Part shown: positions 35,616-46,600 of the stretch, piece by piece
Position numbering within the stretch: the stretch's first letter is position 1
Layout: each line of letters begins with the position of its first letter
Source of the DNA: Dongia mobilis
GTDB taxonomy: Bacteria; Pseudomonadota; Alphaproteobacteria; Dongiales; Dongiaceae
NCBI RefSeq assembly: GCF_004363235.1
Contig: NZ_SNYW01000014.1
Location: 69,501 to 133,500, forward strand
DNA length: 64,000 nucleotides
Direction: 5' to 3'
Program-made: the position numbers and the translations under genes
The notes under the pieces: model-generated
Database searches by the model: none
What the model saw: only the letters and a program-made list of their open reading frames with translations
Told to the model about the DNA's origin: nothing

Positions 35616-37010
35616 ATGGCTGGGAAGACCACAAAGAAGAAGGCCGCCAAGGCAAATGCGAAAGCCGGCGTCTCAAAGACCAAGAACAGCGGAATCCTGC
35701 CGGCAGCGCCCAAGCCCTATGCCGCCGCATCGGTCGTCGACAGCCGCACCGGAAAGAAGTTCGAACTGCCGATCCTGAAAGGGACGGTCGGTCCCGACGT
35801 CGTCGACATCCGCAAGCTCTATGGCGAACACGGCCTGTTCACCTATGACCCCGGCTATGGCTCAACCGGCTCGACCCAGTCGGCCATCACCTATATCGAT
35901 GGCGACGAAGGCATCCTGACCCACCGCGGCTATCGCATCGAGGATCTGGCCGAGCACAGCGACTTCATGGAAGTCTGCTATCTGCTGCTGGAAGGCGAAC
36001 TGCCGAACGCCAAGCAGAAGGCGGAGTTCGAGAAGAACATCACCTATCATACAATGCTGCACGAGCAGATCACGCGCTTCTATTCCGGCTTCCGCCGCGA
36101 CGCGCATCCGATGGCGGTGATGGTAGCAGTGGCGGGCGCGCTCTCCGCCTTCTATCACGACAGCACCGACATTCATGACCCGCGCCAACGCACCATCGCC
36201 TCGCACCGCCTGATCGCGAAGATGCCGACGATCGCTGCCATGGCCTACAAGTATTCGGTCGGCCAGCCCTTCGTCTATCCGCAGAACAAGCTGTCCTATG
36301 CCGAGAACTTCCTCAACATGACCTTCGCGGTGCCGGCCGAGGATTACAAGGTCGACCCCGTCGTGGCAAAGGCCATGGACAAGATCTTCATCCTGCACGC
36401 CGACCACGAGCAGAACGCGTCCACGTCGACCGTGCGCATGGCTGGGTCATCCGGCGCCAATCCCTTCGCCTGCATTGCCGCCGGTATCGCCTGCCTTTGG
36501 GGTCCCGCCCATGGCGGCGCCAACGAGGCGGTCCTCAAGATGCTGCACGAGATCGGCTCGACCGCGAACATCAAGGAATACATCGCCAAGGTGAAGTCGA
36601 AGCAGGACAACACCCGACTGATGGGCTTCGGCCACCGCGTCTACAAGAATTACGACCCGCGTGCCTCGGTGATGCGTAAATCCTGCCACGAGGTGCTGGA
36701 CGCGCTCGGCATGCGCAACGACCCGCTGCTGAAGCTGGCCATGGAGCTTGAGAAGATCGCGCTCAATGACGAGTACTTCATCTCGCACAAGCTCTATCCG
36801 AACGTCGACTTCTATTCCGGCATCATTCTGCAGGCGATCGGCTTCCCGACCTCGATGTTCACCGTGCTGTTCGCCCTGGCCCGCACCGTGGGCTGGGTGG
36901 CGCAGTGGAAGGAGATGATCGAGGATCCCAGCCAGCGCATTGGCCGCCCGCGCCAGCTCTATACCGGCTATGGCGAACGGCCCTATGTGCCGATGAACAA
37001 GCGCAAATAG
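35616..37010 (+). CDS. gltA: Citrate synthase (type I) with basic N-terminal extension
   Basis: First enzyme of the TCA cycle. The type I (hexameric-class) enzyme of 464 residues has [42 protein letters not shown], the catalytic His region [29 protein letters not shown] and the Asp-containing VDFYSGI. The first 36 residues are Lys/Ala-rich ([17 protein letters not shown]), an extension not in E. coli GltA. AAGGGGAAG precedes ATG 35616. In the 286-base upstream gap a weak promoter, ATGACA-17-TAACCT (35447-35475), is possible. Confidence 0.96.
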   Translation: MAGKTTKKKAAKANAKAGVSKTKNSGILPAAPKPYAAASVVDSRTGKKFELPILKGTVGPDVVDIRKLYGEHGLFTYDPGYGSTGSTQSAITYIDGDEGILTHRGYRIEDLAEHSDFMEVCYLLLEGELPNAKQKAEFEKNITYHTMLHEQITRFYSGFRRDAHPMAVMVAVAGALSAFYHDSTDIHDPRQRTIASHRLIAKMPTIAAMAYKYSVGQPFVYPQNKLSYAENFLNMTFAVPAEDYKVDPVVAKAMDKIFILHADHEQNASTSTVRMAGSSGANPFACIAAGIACLWGPAHGGANEAVLKMLHEIGSTANIKEYIAKVKSKQDNTRLMGFGHRVYKNYDPRASVMRKSCHEVLDALGMRNDPLLKLAMELEKIALNDEYFISHKLYPNVDFYSGIILQAIGFPTSMFTVLFALARTVGWVAQWKEMIEDPSQRIGRPRQLYTGYGERPYVPMNKRK

Positions 37011-37035
37011 GCCGAGCCGGCACTATTCCGAAAAG

Positions 37036-37072
37036 GGCGATGGCCGGGCTGCCGCCGGCCATCGCCACTTTC
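37036..37072 (+). terminator. Probable terminator after gltA
   Basis: A 12-bp stem (37036-37047 with 37055-37066), seven-base loop, then ACTTTCC. The T-run is short, so efficiency is uncertain. Confidence 0.55.
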
Positions 37073-37106
37073 CGACACGAATTACTCCTGGCCGACGGAT
37101 CGTTGC

Positions 37107-37718
37107 GTGAGTCAATACTTCATCGCCATCGCCCGGGCGCTGTACGACTTCACCTCGCGCCAGAAATCCGCCGATGGCGAGCTCGACTCTGCCATCCGGC
37201 ACATGGCCCGATCGGCGCTGGAGGCAAGGCCCAATCCGGCCTATACGCCCACTGTCCCCTTGCGCACCTACAACCACCTTCTCGAGCCCGCGCTCGATCT
37301 GGCCGAGGATTTTGTGCTGGCAGATGTGGCGCGCGCCACGCGCCCCGTGATGGGCGCACTGCCCTGGCACTACAATTATCCCGCCCATGACGGCGATCAG
37401 GACCTCGGCGCGAACATTGCCTTTGCCGAATTCGCCGGCCCGATGGGGCCGCTGCAGACCGCACACGCACGGCTCGGCTTTACGCTGATCGGGCCGGACA
37501 CCTTCTATCCGATGCACGCGCACCCGGCCGTCGAGCTCTACCTGGTCGTGTCGGGTCATGCGACCTGGCAGGTTCCGGGCGAAGCGCGCGTGGTTCCGCC
37601 GGGCGGCTTTGTGCTGCACCGGTCTGGCCAGCCCCATGCCATGCAGACCCATAGCGAGCCATTGCTGGCAGTCTATGCGTGGCAGGGGGATCTCGACGCG
37701 CCGTCGGTCTATCTCTAG
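37107..37718 (+). CDS. Cupin protein related to DMSP lyases (DddL/DddQ-like)
   Basis: A 203-residue protein with a C-terminal cupin. Metal-binding residues are readable: H137 and H139 with E143 and Y145 in MHAHPAVELY, and H177 in QPHAMQ. The helical N-terminus with LRTYNHLLE, the FTLIGPDTFYPMHAHP start of the cupin and the closing VYAWQGDLD match the DMSP-lyase cupin superfamily (DddL/DddQ/DddW). In that family, homologues outside marine Rhodobacterales may act on other substrates, so DMSP cleavage is inference. The start is GTG 37107. No dimethylsulfide or acrylate genes are adjacent. Confidence 0.75.
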   Translation: MSQYFIAIARALYDFTSRQKSADGELDSAIRHMARSALEARPNPAYTPTVPLRTYNHLLEPALDLAEDFVLADVARATRPVMGALPWHYNYPAHDGDQDLGANIAFAEFAGPMGPLQTAHARLGFTLIGPDTFYPMHAHPAVELYLVVSGHATWQVPGEARVVPPGGFVLHRSGQPHAMQTHSEPLLAVYAWQGDLDAPSVYL

Positions 37719-37743
37719 ACCTTTCCGTGCCGGCGGAGGGCCG

Positions 37744-38133
37744 CTATTTCTGGATCAGCTCGATCTTGTAGCCGTCCGGATCCTCGATGAAGGCGATGAC
37801 CGAGCCGCCATGGGCCATTGGACCGGCCGGGCGCGGAATTTTGACGCCTTCCTTGGCGAGGCGCTCGCAGGTGCCATAGATGTCATCGACGCCGATCGCG
37901 AGGTGGCCGAACGCCGTGCCGATCTCGTATGGCTCCTCGCGGCCCCAGTTATGGGTCAGCTCTATCACCGCATTGTCGTCCTCGCCGCCATAGCCGACGA
38001 AAGCCAGGGTGAACTTGCCGGTCGGATAATCCTTCCTGCGCAGCAGCTGCATGCCGAGCTGGCGCGTATAGAAATCGATCGACTTGTCCATGTCCATGAC
38101 GCGGATCATGGTATGCAGCAGGCGATTGGGCAT
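37744..38133 (-). CDS. gloA: Lactoylglutathione lyase (glyoxalase I)
   Basis: Converts the methylglyoxal-glutathione hemithioacetal to S-lactoylglutathione. The 129-residue vicinal-oxygen-chelate protein has LLHTMIRVMDMDKSIDFYTRQLGM (metal His), VIELTHNWG (metal Glu), AFGHLAIGVDDIY (second metal His) and IAFIEDPDGYKIELIQ (second Glu), all four ligands present. It is 37 bases after glmM in the same direction. Confidence 0.96.
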   Translation of the reverse strand: MPNRLLHTMIRVMDMDKSIDFYTRQLGMQLLRRKDYPTGKFTLAFVGYGGEDDNAVIELTHNWGREEPYEIGTAFGHLAIGVDDIYGTCERLAKEGVKIPRPAGPMAHGGSVIAFIEDPDGYKIELIQK

Positions 38134-38170
38134 TCTCTCTTCCTCTTTCCTGGGCTTGGCGGCAGAACCG

Positions 38171-39523
38171 TCAGCGGGCGACCGCCTCGACGGCAGCCAC
38201 GATGTCGTCTACGACGCGGGCGACCAGAGCCTCATCCTCGCCTTCGGCCATGACTCGGATGAGCGGCTCGGTGCCGGACTTGCGGATCAGCAGGCGACCG
38301 CAGCCATCGAGCGCGGCCTCGCCCGCCGCGATGGCTGCCTTGACCGATTGCTGGTCGAGCGGCGGTTGCGTACCCGCGCCGAAGCGCACGTTCTTCAGCA
38401 TTTGCGGCAGTGGCGCAAAGGCGCGCCCGGCTTCGCTGGCGGCACGCCCGGACTTCCTCAGTACGGCCAAGACCTGCAGGGCGGCGATAAGCCCGTCGCC
38501 GGTAGTCGCGAAATCGCTGAGCACGATATGGCCGGATTGCTCGCCCCCCAGATTGAGGCCGAAGCGGCGCATCGCCTCGACCACATAGCGGTCGCCGACC
38601 GGGGTGCGATAGAGGGCGATGCCGAGACCCTGCAGGTAGCGTTCCAGCCCGAGGTTTGACATGACGGTGGCCGCGATACCGCCGCCTGCAAGCCGTTCGG
38701 TCGCCCGCCAATCGGCCGCGATCAGCGCCATCAATTGGTCGCCGTCGATGACGGCACCGGTCTCGTCGGCGACGATCACCCGGTCGGCGTCGCCATCGAG
38801 GGCGATGCCGAGATCAGCCTTTTCGCGGATCACGGTCTGGCACAGCTTTTCGGTATGAACCGCCCCGCAGCCGGCATTGATATTGGTGCCATTGGGTTCA
38901 TTCGCGATCGCCACCACCTCGGCACCCAATTCCCAGAGGACGGTGGGGGCCACCTTATAGGCGGCGCCGTGCGCACAATCGATGACGACCTTGAGGCCCT
39001 CCAGGCTGAGCCCCTTGGGGAAGCTGGCCTTGACGAATTCCATATACCGGCCGGGCGCATCATCGATGCGCTTGGCGCGGCCGAGTTGGGCGGATGGCGC
39101 CAGGTTCTGCACCTCGTCCGCCGCCATGCGCGCCTCGATCTCGGCCTCGATCTCGTCCGAGAGCTTGTAGCCATCGGGGCCGAACAGCTTGATGCCGTTG
39201 TCCTCATAGGGATTGTGGGAGGCCGAGATCATGACGCCGATATCGGCGCGCATCGAGCGGGTCAGCATGGCGACCGCGGGGGTCGGCAGGGGCCCCAGCA
39301 GCATCACGTCCATGCCCATGGAGAGGAAGCCGGACGTGAGGGCCGTTTCCAGCATGTAGCCGGAAAGGCGGGTGTCCTTGCCGATGATGACGCGATGCCG
39401 ATGGCGCCCGCGCCGGAAATGCGCGCCGGCGGCCAGCGCCAGCTTCAGCGCGGTCATCGCCGTGATGGGCTCGGCATTGGCGAGCCCGCGCACACCATCG
39501 GTACCGAAGAATTTGCGGGTCAT
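38171..39523 (-). CDS. glmM: Phosphoglucosamine mutase
   Basis: Interconverts glucosamine 6-phosphate and 1-phosphate for UDP-GlcNAc, feeding peptidoglycan and lipopolysaccharide. The 450-residue protein has the phosphoserine loop [20 protein letters not shown], metal-binding [12 protein letters not shown], sugar-binding GGEQSGHI and the phosphate loop [16 protein letters not shown]. Second in folP-glmM-gloA. All key residues are intact. Confidence 0.97.
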   Translation of the reverse strand: MTRKFFGTDGVRGLANAEPITAMTALKLALAAGAHFRRGRHRHRVIIGKDTRLSGYMLETALTSGFLSMGMDVMLLGPLPTPAVAMLTRSMRADIGVMISASHNPYEDNGIKLFGPDGYKLSDEIEAEIEARMAADEVQNLAPSAQLGRAKRIDDAPGRYMEFVKASFPKGLSLEGLKVVIDCAHGAAYKVAPTVLWELGAEVVAIANEPNGTNINAGCGAVHTEKLCQTVIREKADLGIALDGDADRVIVADETGAVIDGDQLMALIAADWRATERLAGGGIAATVMSNLGLERYLQGLGIALYRTPVGDRYVVEAMRRFGLNLGGEQSGHIVLSDFATTGDGLIAALQVLAVLRKSGRAASEAGRAFAPLPQMLKNVRFGAGTQPPLDQQSVKAAIAAGEAALDGCGRLLIRKSGTEPLIRVMAEGEDEALVARVVDDIVAAVEAVAR

Positions 39524-39555
39524 CTGGGAATTTGCCTCATGATCTGGCGCGTACT

Positions 39556-40605
39556 CTAAGCCCCGGCGCCGGCCAGCGCCAGAACCATAGCGCGGGCCTG
39601 GAAGGTCGCCGCGACATCATGCACCCGGACAATCTGGACGCCCCGGTCCAGGGCCAGTGCGGCAATCGCAACCGACCCTCCCAGCCTCTCCTTCGGCGCC
39701 TCGCCCCGCGACAGGCGACCGATGAAACTCTTGCGGGAGACGCCCAGGGTGAGCGGACAGCCGAATCCGTGAAAGGCGGCAAGCTCGTTCAGGATCAGCA
39801 GGTTGTGCGGATCCTTCTTGCCAAAGCCGATGCCGGGGTCGAGCGACACCCGCGCGCGGTCGACACCCAGCGCCTCAAGCCGGGCGATCCGCGCCGCGAA
39901 ATAGTCGATGAGGTCCAGCGTCGCATCGGCATAGACCGGATCGGCCTGCATGGTCCGCGGCTCGCCCTGCATGTGCATCAGGATGATGGCGGCGCCGGAA
40001 CGGGCAGCGACCGCCTCCGCCGCGGGATCGCCGGTAAGGGCCGTCACGTCATTGATGATGCGCGCGCCTGCCTCGACCGCCGCCGCCATGACCGCGGCAT
40101 GGCGCGTATCGACCGAGACGCAATGGCCTCGTTCCGCCAGCGCCCGGATCACCGGGATGACGCGGTTCAGTTCCTCCTCGACCGTCACCGGGGCAGCGCC
40201 CGGCCGGGTCGATTCCCCGCCGATATCGAGGATGTCGGCGCCGGCTGCGGCAAGGGCAACGCCCCGGGCGATCGCCGCCGCGGGGTCAGCATAGTCGCCG
40301 CCATCCGAGAAGCTGTCCGGCGTCACATTGACGATGCCCATGATGCGCGGCATGCCGAGGTCTAGGCCCGCCCATTGGGCGCGCGGGCGCAGAAAGCCAG
40401 CCAGGAGGTCGGCAGAATGACGTTCGATCTCGGTCAGCGAGGCTGCCTCGCGCACGCCCTGCCCGGCTCCATCACGACGCACGATTTCCCCGCCGCCGAA
40501 GGCGACCGGCCCGCCGGCCAGCGGCAGCGCAGTCCCAGCCGCGATCGCCCGCGCGGCGGCGGCCCCGGTCAGCATTCCCGTTGGAACGAGATAATCTGCG
40601 GACAC
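39556..40605 (-). CDS. folP: Dihydropteroate synthase
   Basis: Joins p-aminobenzoate to hydroxymethyl-dihydropterin diphosphate in folate synthesis; the sulfonamide target. The catalytic TIM barrel starts near residue 85 with [17 protein letters not shown], then [20 protein letters not shown]-type [38 protein letters not shown] and IVRVHDVA. The roughly 80-residue N-terminal extension is common in alphaproteobacterial FolP. The start codon is GTG. 32 bases separate it from glmM. Confidence 0.95.
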   Translation of the reverse strand: MSADYLVPTGMLTGAAAARAIAAGTALPLAGGPVAFGGGEIVRRDGAGQGVREAASLTEIERHSADLLAGFLRPRAQWAGLDLGMPRIMGIVNVTPDSFSDGGDYADPAAAIARGVALAAAGADILDIGGESTRPGAAPVTVEEELNRVIPVIRALAERGHCVSVDTRHAAVMAAAVEAGARIINDVTALTGDPAAEAVAARSGAAIILMHMQGEPRTMQADPVYADATLDLIDYFAARIARLEALGVDRARVSLDPGIGFGKKDPHNLLILNELAAFHGFGCPLTLGVSRKSFIGRLSRGEAPKERLGGSVAIAALALDRGVQIVRVHDVAATFQARAMVLALAGAGA

Positions 40606-40676
40606 GTCTTTCCCTCAATGCAGAAGCCCCGCCGGTCAAGCGGGGCTTCGCGTTGCGTCACGGCAGGCTGGCCCGA

Positions 40677-42593
<1,917 letters not shown>

Positions 42594-42670
42594 AATCTTA
42601 ATCCCTATCCCGTGGCGATCTGGCAACGGCACCCCGGCTCAAGCCATAGGCCGACCGCTGTCCACGACAG

Positions 42671-42699
42671 TTAAATAGTGTGAGGCACGATTTACGCAA
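42671..42699 (-). promoter_or_regulatory. Possible heat-shock-type promoter for ftsH
   Basis: Minus strand GTTGCGT (-35 region, TTGCGT at 42699-42694), 16 bases, CTATTTAA (-10, TATTTA at 42677-42672). The CTATTT form resembles alphaproteobacterial RpoH sites. The -35 overlaps the tilS stop. Confidence 0.4.
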
Positions 42700-44005
42700 C
42701 TGTAAAGCCGATTGATGTCGCCGAATTATACGGGTCGAATCGGCAATTCAGTTCATTCCGGCAGCCAACGGGGTCATATCCGGTAAACGGGACCAGGATG
42801 AGGCGACCTGTCGCATCCCTGAAAACCGGCAGCGACGGGCGCGCCAGGGCTGGAATCGGCCCCAGAAACTGGCTGGATTCCGGGGTTTTTTCCAGTTCGC
42901 GCAGGCCTCGCTCGCCCAATTGCCCGATCTCAAGCGGAAAGCCGGCGGGACCTCCGGCGCCGCAGGTCACCCGGAAGCGGCGATCCCACATGAAGGAGCC
43001 CGGCCCCTCGACGATCCCGGCCGCCGCGCCGGTTTCGCGGCAGATGAGGAGTCGCTGCCGCCAGAGCCCGAAGAGACATCCGGCGAGCGACCGCACCCCT
43101 TTTCCGGCCAGGGCGACCGTCATGTCGCGGCGCAGCGCTGCCCGGGCCGGACGGTAGGAGCCGCCACCCACCATCATGAGAACCTGACCAAGGGCCCATT
43201 CAGCAACCTCCACCGCCGCTGCCCGGATCGGCACCGGATCGAGCAGCACATATCCGGCGGGCGCAATTTCCGCCGCGCACATGAGCAGATCTGCCGCCGC
43301 AAATTCAAGCCTCCGACGCCGCTCACCGGCCGTCTGAATGTCGGCCCCATCCGGCAACCGGCCCATCAGCCCGCTGCGCCAGCGGACGCGCTCGAAGCGC
43401 AGGGACCGGTTGCTGGGATCCTCGATCCAGTCCTGGCCGATCCGGTCCAGATAGGCGGCGATCGAGGCGCGGCAGAAGCCGAGCATCGGCCGCAGCAGCC
43501 GGATGCCGTGACGCACGGTGATGGCACTCATGCCGGCGAGTCCCGGGCCCGGCGGCTCGTCCTTCCCTGCCCGCGCCTGCCGCATGGCGACGGTCTCGCG
43601 CTGGTCGTCGGCCTGGTGCGCCAGGGCAAGGTGCAGCACGTCGGCCCGGCGACACCAATCCGTCAACAATTCGTACCGCATTTGCCGCGCGGCGGCCTGC
43701 AGCCCCGATTGCGGCTTCTCCCCCAGCCAGGTGAGAATTACCGCCGACGCGCCGATCCCGCGCGCCCAGCCGGCGACCTTTTGCGCCTCCGCGCCCGATT
43801 CCGGGCGCAGGCCGTGATCGACCGTGACAGCAGTCAGATGCCCCCCTCGCGCGCGGCACCAGGCGGTCAGCAGATGCATCAATGCTAGGGAATCCGGCCC
43901 GCCGGAGACCGCCACCGCGATATGCGGGCGCGCCTCGAACGGCCCCAGGCAATCCATCACCCGGGCAAAGCCGGCATCCGACAATTCTGCCGGCGACTCG
44001 CTCAA
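42692..44005 (-). CDS. tilS: tRNA(Ile)-lysidine synthase
   Basis: Makes lysidine at C34 of the minor tRNA-Ile so that it reads AUA. The PP-loop ATPase motif AVSGGPDSLALMHLL is followed by TAVTVDHGLRPESGAEAQ and HLALAHQADDQRETVAMRQARA. The C-terminal half is less conserved, as is common. The start is a TTG at 44005 without a clear Shine-Dalgarno; a later ATG (43957) is possible but would cut into the domain edge. It lies 33 bases after cpoB and upstream of ftsH, a common order. Confidence 0.92.
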   Translation of the reverse strand: MSESPAELSDAGFARVMDCLGPFEARPHIAVAVSGGPDSLALMHLLTAWCRARGGHLTAVTVDHGLRPESGAEAQKVAGWARGIGASAVILTWLGEKPQSGLQAAARQMRYELLTDWCRRADVLHLALAHQADDQRETVAMRQARAGKDEPPGPGLAGMSAITVRHGIRLLRPMLGFCRASIAAYLDRIGQDWIEDPSNRSLRFERVRWRSGLMGRLPDGADIQTAGERRRRLEFAAADLLMCAAEIAPAGYVLLDPVPIRAAAVEVAEWALGQVLMMVGGGSYRPARAALRRDMTVALAGKGVRSLAGCLFGLWRQRLLICRETGAAAGIVEGPGSFMWDRRFRVTCGAGGPAGFPLEIGQLGERGLRELEKTPESSQFLGPIPALARPSLPVFRDATGRLILVPFTGYDPVGCRNELNCRFDPYNSATSIGFTVA

Positions 44006-44038
44006 TGAAGGTGGACGGGACTTATCCCCAAGTCAGGC

Positions 44039-45046
44039 TCACTTGCACTCGTAGCGCTGCTTGGCCCGCTGGGCGCGGTCCTTGATCGCCTGGGAGGCGT
44101 CGGGGAACCGCTTGTCCAACTGCGCGAAGGCCGTGCAGGCGTCCTGCTTGCGGCCGGTCTGGCCGAGCGACATGCCGAGTTTGAGGAGGTTGTCCGGTGC
44201 CTTGCTGCTTTGCGGATATTTCTGGAAGCCGGCCGCAAAGGCGACAGCCGCATTCTTAAAATCGCTGCGCACGTAATAGGTCTCGCCCAGCCAGTACTGC
44301 GCATTGCCAGCCAGCGGATCGCCGGGATACTGCTCGACAAAGGATTTGAGCGCGATCTCGGCCTCGGCATAGGCCCCGCGCTGGAGCAGGCCGGTGGCGT
44401 AATTGTACTGCTCCTGCGGCGTATTGCCGGGCAGCACCACGGTAGCAGCCGCGGCACTGGCGGCCTGCTCGGCGGCACCAGCCGGCGCCTGCGGCAGGTT
44501 CTGCATCTGCTCGGCGCTTAAAGTGCCAAGGACGCCGGGCTGGGTCGGCGCGGGCGGCGCCGCGGTCGCTTCCGTCCCCATCCCGCTGGTGGGCGCGGCT
44601 CCGGCGGTGGCTGCCCCCGCCTCGCCTGTTGCCATCGCGTCGGCGCCCATCGGCATGCCGGCAGCGCGGCTTTCCAGTTCGCTCAGGCGGAATTCGGTAT
44701 CCTTCTGCATGCGCTCGATCTTCTGGGCGAGATCGTTAAGCTGCAATTCGACCCGTTCGATCTGGCCGACCACTTGCGCGATGCGCTGGTCGAATTGCTG
44801 GAAGCGGACCTCGTTCTGCGCCGCTACGGTACCGCCGGCGGCTACCCCGGTCTGGGCCCCGCCCTGCGGGATCTGGTTTTGCAGGAACAGCATCTGCTGC
44901 TTGAGGCGTTCCACCTCGGCGCGCAGATCGTCGACCTCGTCCGCCTGCACCGACCCAACACCGGCCATTGCCAGGACAGCGACGACCAGCGAGGCGCGGA
45001 GAACCCCCTTCATGTGTCGTCCCAGCATCAGAGCATGCATACCCAT
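44039..45046 (-). CDS. cpoB: Cell division coordinator CpoB (YbgF)
   Basis: Periplasmic TolA-binding protein that links Tol-Pal to peptidoglycan synthesis at the septum. About 335 residues: Sec signal peptide ending SVQA; coiled coil EVDDLRAEVERLKQQMLFLQNQI and a second coil EVRFQQFDQRIAQVVGQIERVELQL; an Ala/Pro linker; then TPR repeats starting at EQYNYATGLLQRGAYAEAEIALKSFVEQYP. ATG 45046 has AGGTG eight bases upstream; ATG 45013 (MKGVLRASL) is an alternative with a shorter signal. It follows pal2. Confidence 0.92.
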   Translation of the reverse strand: MGMHALMLGRHMKGVLRASLVVAVLAMAGVGSVQADEVDDLRAEVERLKQQMLFLQNQIPQGGAQTGVAAGGTVAAQNEVRFQQFDQRIAQVVGQIERVELQLNDLAQKIERMQKDTEFRLSELESRAAGMPMGADAMATGEAGAATAGAAPTSGMGTEATAAPPAPTQPGVLGTLSAEQMQNLPQAPAGAAEQAASAAAATVVLPGNTPQEQYNYATGLLQRGAYAEAEIALKSFVEQYPGDPLAGNAQYWLGETYYVRSDFKNAAVAFAAGFQKYPQSSKAPDNLLKLGMSLGQTGRKQDACTAFAQLDKRFPDASQAIKDRAQRAKQRYECK

Positions 45047-45245
45047 CGGATGATCACCTTCCCGTCCCGTGCAGCAGGGTCCCAAGCCCGATGCTGCGGG
45101 CGGAAACCGGCAGAAATATGGCGTGCGCCGGCCTTGCGGACGACCTCCGGCATCACGAATTGGCGAGCCGACAATGCCAAAGGGACTCGGTCGGATGCAA
45201 GTTGGCGCCGGGGCCGGCCAGGCCGCCCCCGGTGCCATCCGGCAT

Positions 45246-45758
45246 CTAGGGGTTGAGGGCACTGACACCGCGCCGGTTCTGCGCCCAGCAGGCCTCCGCC
45301 GCCTCGCTGCACAGGGGCCTTTCCCTGCCAAAGGAGAGTGTGCTTAGACGGCCCGGAATCACGCCCAGGGCGGCGAGATAGCCGGCGATCGCATTGGCCC
45401 GGCGTTCGCCGAGCCCCAGATTGTATTCGCGCGTCCCGCGCTCGTCGGCATGGCCCTCGATGGTCAACGTATATGTCGGGTTCCGGGCCAGCCATTGCGC
45501 CTGGCGCTGCAAGACGGCCTCGGCGGTGGCCGTCAAGACCGATGAATTGGTCTCGAAATAGACGGTGTTGCCGATCGTTCCATTGAACTCGGCCAGCGGG
45601 TCGACGGTCATCGCGGTCGGGCTGCCATCGATAACTGGCGGAATCTCGGGCGGGGTCGTGGCGGTGTCGGCAACCTGCCTGCCCTGGCAGGCGGCGAGCA
45701 GCAGAACCATGGGCAAGACCGACCGGGCAAAAGTCCGGCGGCCGCGCTTCTTCATCAT
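45246..45758 (-). CDS. Second Pal-like OmpA-family lipoprotein
   Basis: A 170-residue outer-membrane lipoprotein (lipobox LLAAC) with an OmpA-type peptidoglycan-binding domain. It is a paralogue of the next gene upstream: GHADERGTREYNLGLGERRANAIAGYLAALGV and the ending CWAQNRRGVSALNP match nearly residue for residue. It differs in the first strand (VYFETNSSVL instead of VYFDYDSYSL) and in its N-terminal linker, which is Pro/Thr-rich. The diaminopimelate-binding Asp and Arg are kept. A terminator separates it from the tol-pal operon, so it is probably transcribed with cpoB. Confidence 0.9.
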   Translation of the reverse strand: MMKKRGRRTFARSVLPMVLLLAACQGRQVADTATTPPEIPPVIDGSPTAMTVDPLAEFNGTIGNTVYFETNSSVLTATAEAVLQRQAQWLARNPTYTLTIEGHADERGTREYNLGLGERRANAIAGYLAALGVIPGRLSTLSFGRERPLCSEAAEACWAQNRRGVSALNP

Positions 45759-45842
45759 GGGTGTCCCCTATTCAAGGTTGAATTTTCCAACCGGGAGACA
45801 CTCGACGGCAAAATGGGCCGGATTGCGGCGGAAGTGGCGCGA

Positions 45843-45860
45843 GATCACGAAAAAGTGATC
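45843..45860 (-). other. Small hairpin upstream of the second pal gene
   Basis: GATCAC (45843-45848) and GTGATC (45855-45860) flank a six-base A-rich loop, about 90 bases before the second pal gene and just beyond the pal terminator in the direction of transcription. Role unknown. Confidence 0.4.
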
Positions 45861-45874
45861 GTGCGCAAAACGAA

Positions 45875-45904
45875 ACGCCGGCCCGGGTTGCCCCGGGCCG
45901 GCGT
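45875..45904 (-). terminator. Terminator after pal
   Basis: A perfect 13-bp GC-rich stem (45875-45887 with 45892-45904) with a four-base loop, followed on the minus strand by TTTCGTTTTG. It closes the tolQRAB-pal operon before the second pal copy. Confidence 0.8.
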
Positions 45905-45932
45905 CCAATTCACCAACCTGGAAGGCGGCGAA

Positions 45933-46439
45933 TTACTGGTTGATCGCGCTCACGCCGCGACGGTTCTGCGACCAGCAGGACTCGTCGGACTGCACGCAGA
46001 GCGGACGCTCCTTGCCGTAGGAGATCACGCTGAGGCGGTTCGAGTTGACGCCGAGCGCAACCAGGTAGTTGGCGACCGCATTGGCGCGGCGCTCACCCAA
46101 GGCGAGGTTGTACTCGCGGGTGCCGCGCTCGTCGCAATGGCCCTCGATGGTGAGGGTCGCGGCCGGGAACTGCTGCAGCCAGGCGCCCTGGCGCTGCAAC
46201 TGGCTCTGGGCCTCCGAGGTCAGGCTGTAGCTGTCATAGTCGAAATAGACAGTGTTGCCGACTTCGGCGTCGAACTGCTCCTTGGAGCCCGGCGCATATT
46301 GGGTAATGCCCGAGCTGTCCGTGGTACCCGCCGTCTGGGCACCTGAACCGGCGCCGCCGGCATCGTTAACGGGAACGTCGGAGGAGCAGGCTGCCAGGAG
46401 AGCGGCCGCAGCAAAGGCCGACAGGATCGAAAGACGCAT
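45933..46439 (-). CDS. pal: Peptidoglycan-associated lipoprotein Pal
   Basis: Outer-membrane lipoprotein (lipobox LLAAC) that ties the outer membrane to peptidoglycan and binds TolB. The 168-residue protein has an OmpA-like domain with VYFDYDSYSLTSEA, IEGHCDERGTREYNLALGERRAN and CWSQNRRGVSAINQ. The start ATG 46439 is set by the signal peptide MRLSILSAFAAAALLAAC. It follows tolB by 161 bases and is followed by a strong terminator. Confidence 0.96.
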   Translation of the reverse strand: MRLSILSAFAAAALLAACSSDVPVNDAGGAGSGAQTAGTTDSSGITQYAPGSKEQFDAEVGNTVYFDYDSYSLTSEAQSQLQRQGAWLQQFPAATLTIEGHCDERGTREYNLALGERRANAVANYLVALGVNSNRLSVISYGKERPLCVQSDESCWSQNRRGVSAINQ

Positions 46440-46600
46440 TTCTAAGTTTCCTCTGTGTCCATCTTTGACTTCGCGTACCGCCCTGCCTGCACCCCCCGGT
46501 TGCAAGACATGAACGGCCCGAAGCCGAGAATTTTCCGCGCTGAATCAATCTATTCCATGGTCAAGCTGACCTAGGAAACGGGGCGGAACATAATCCATTC

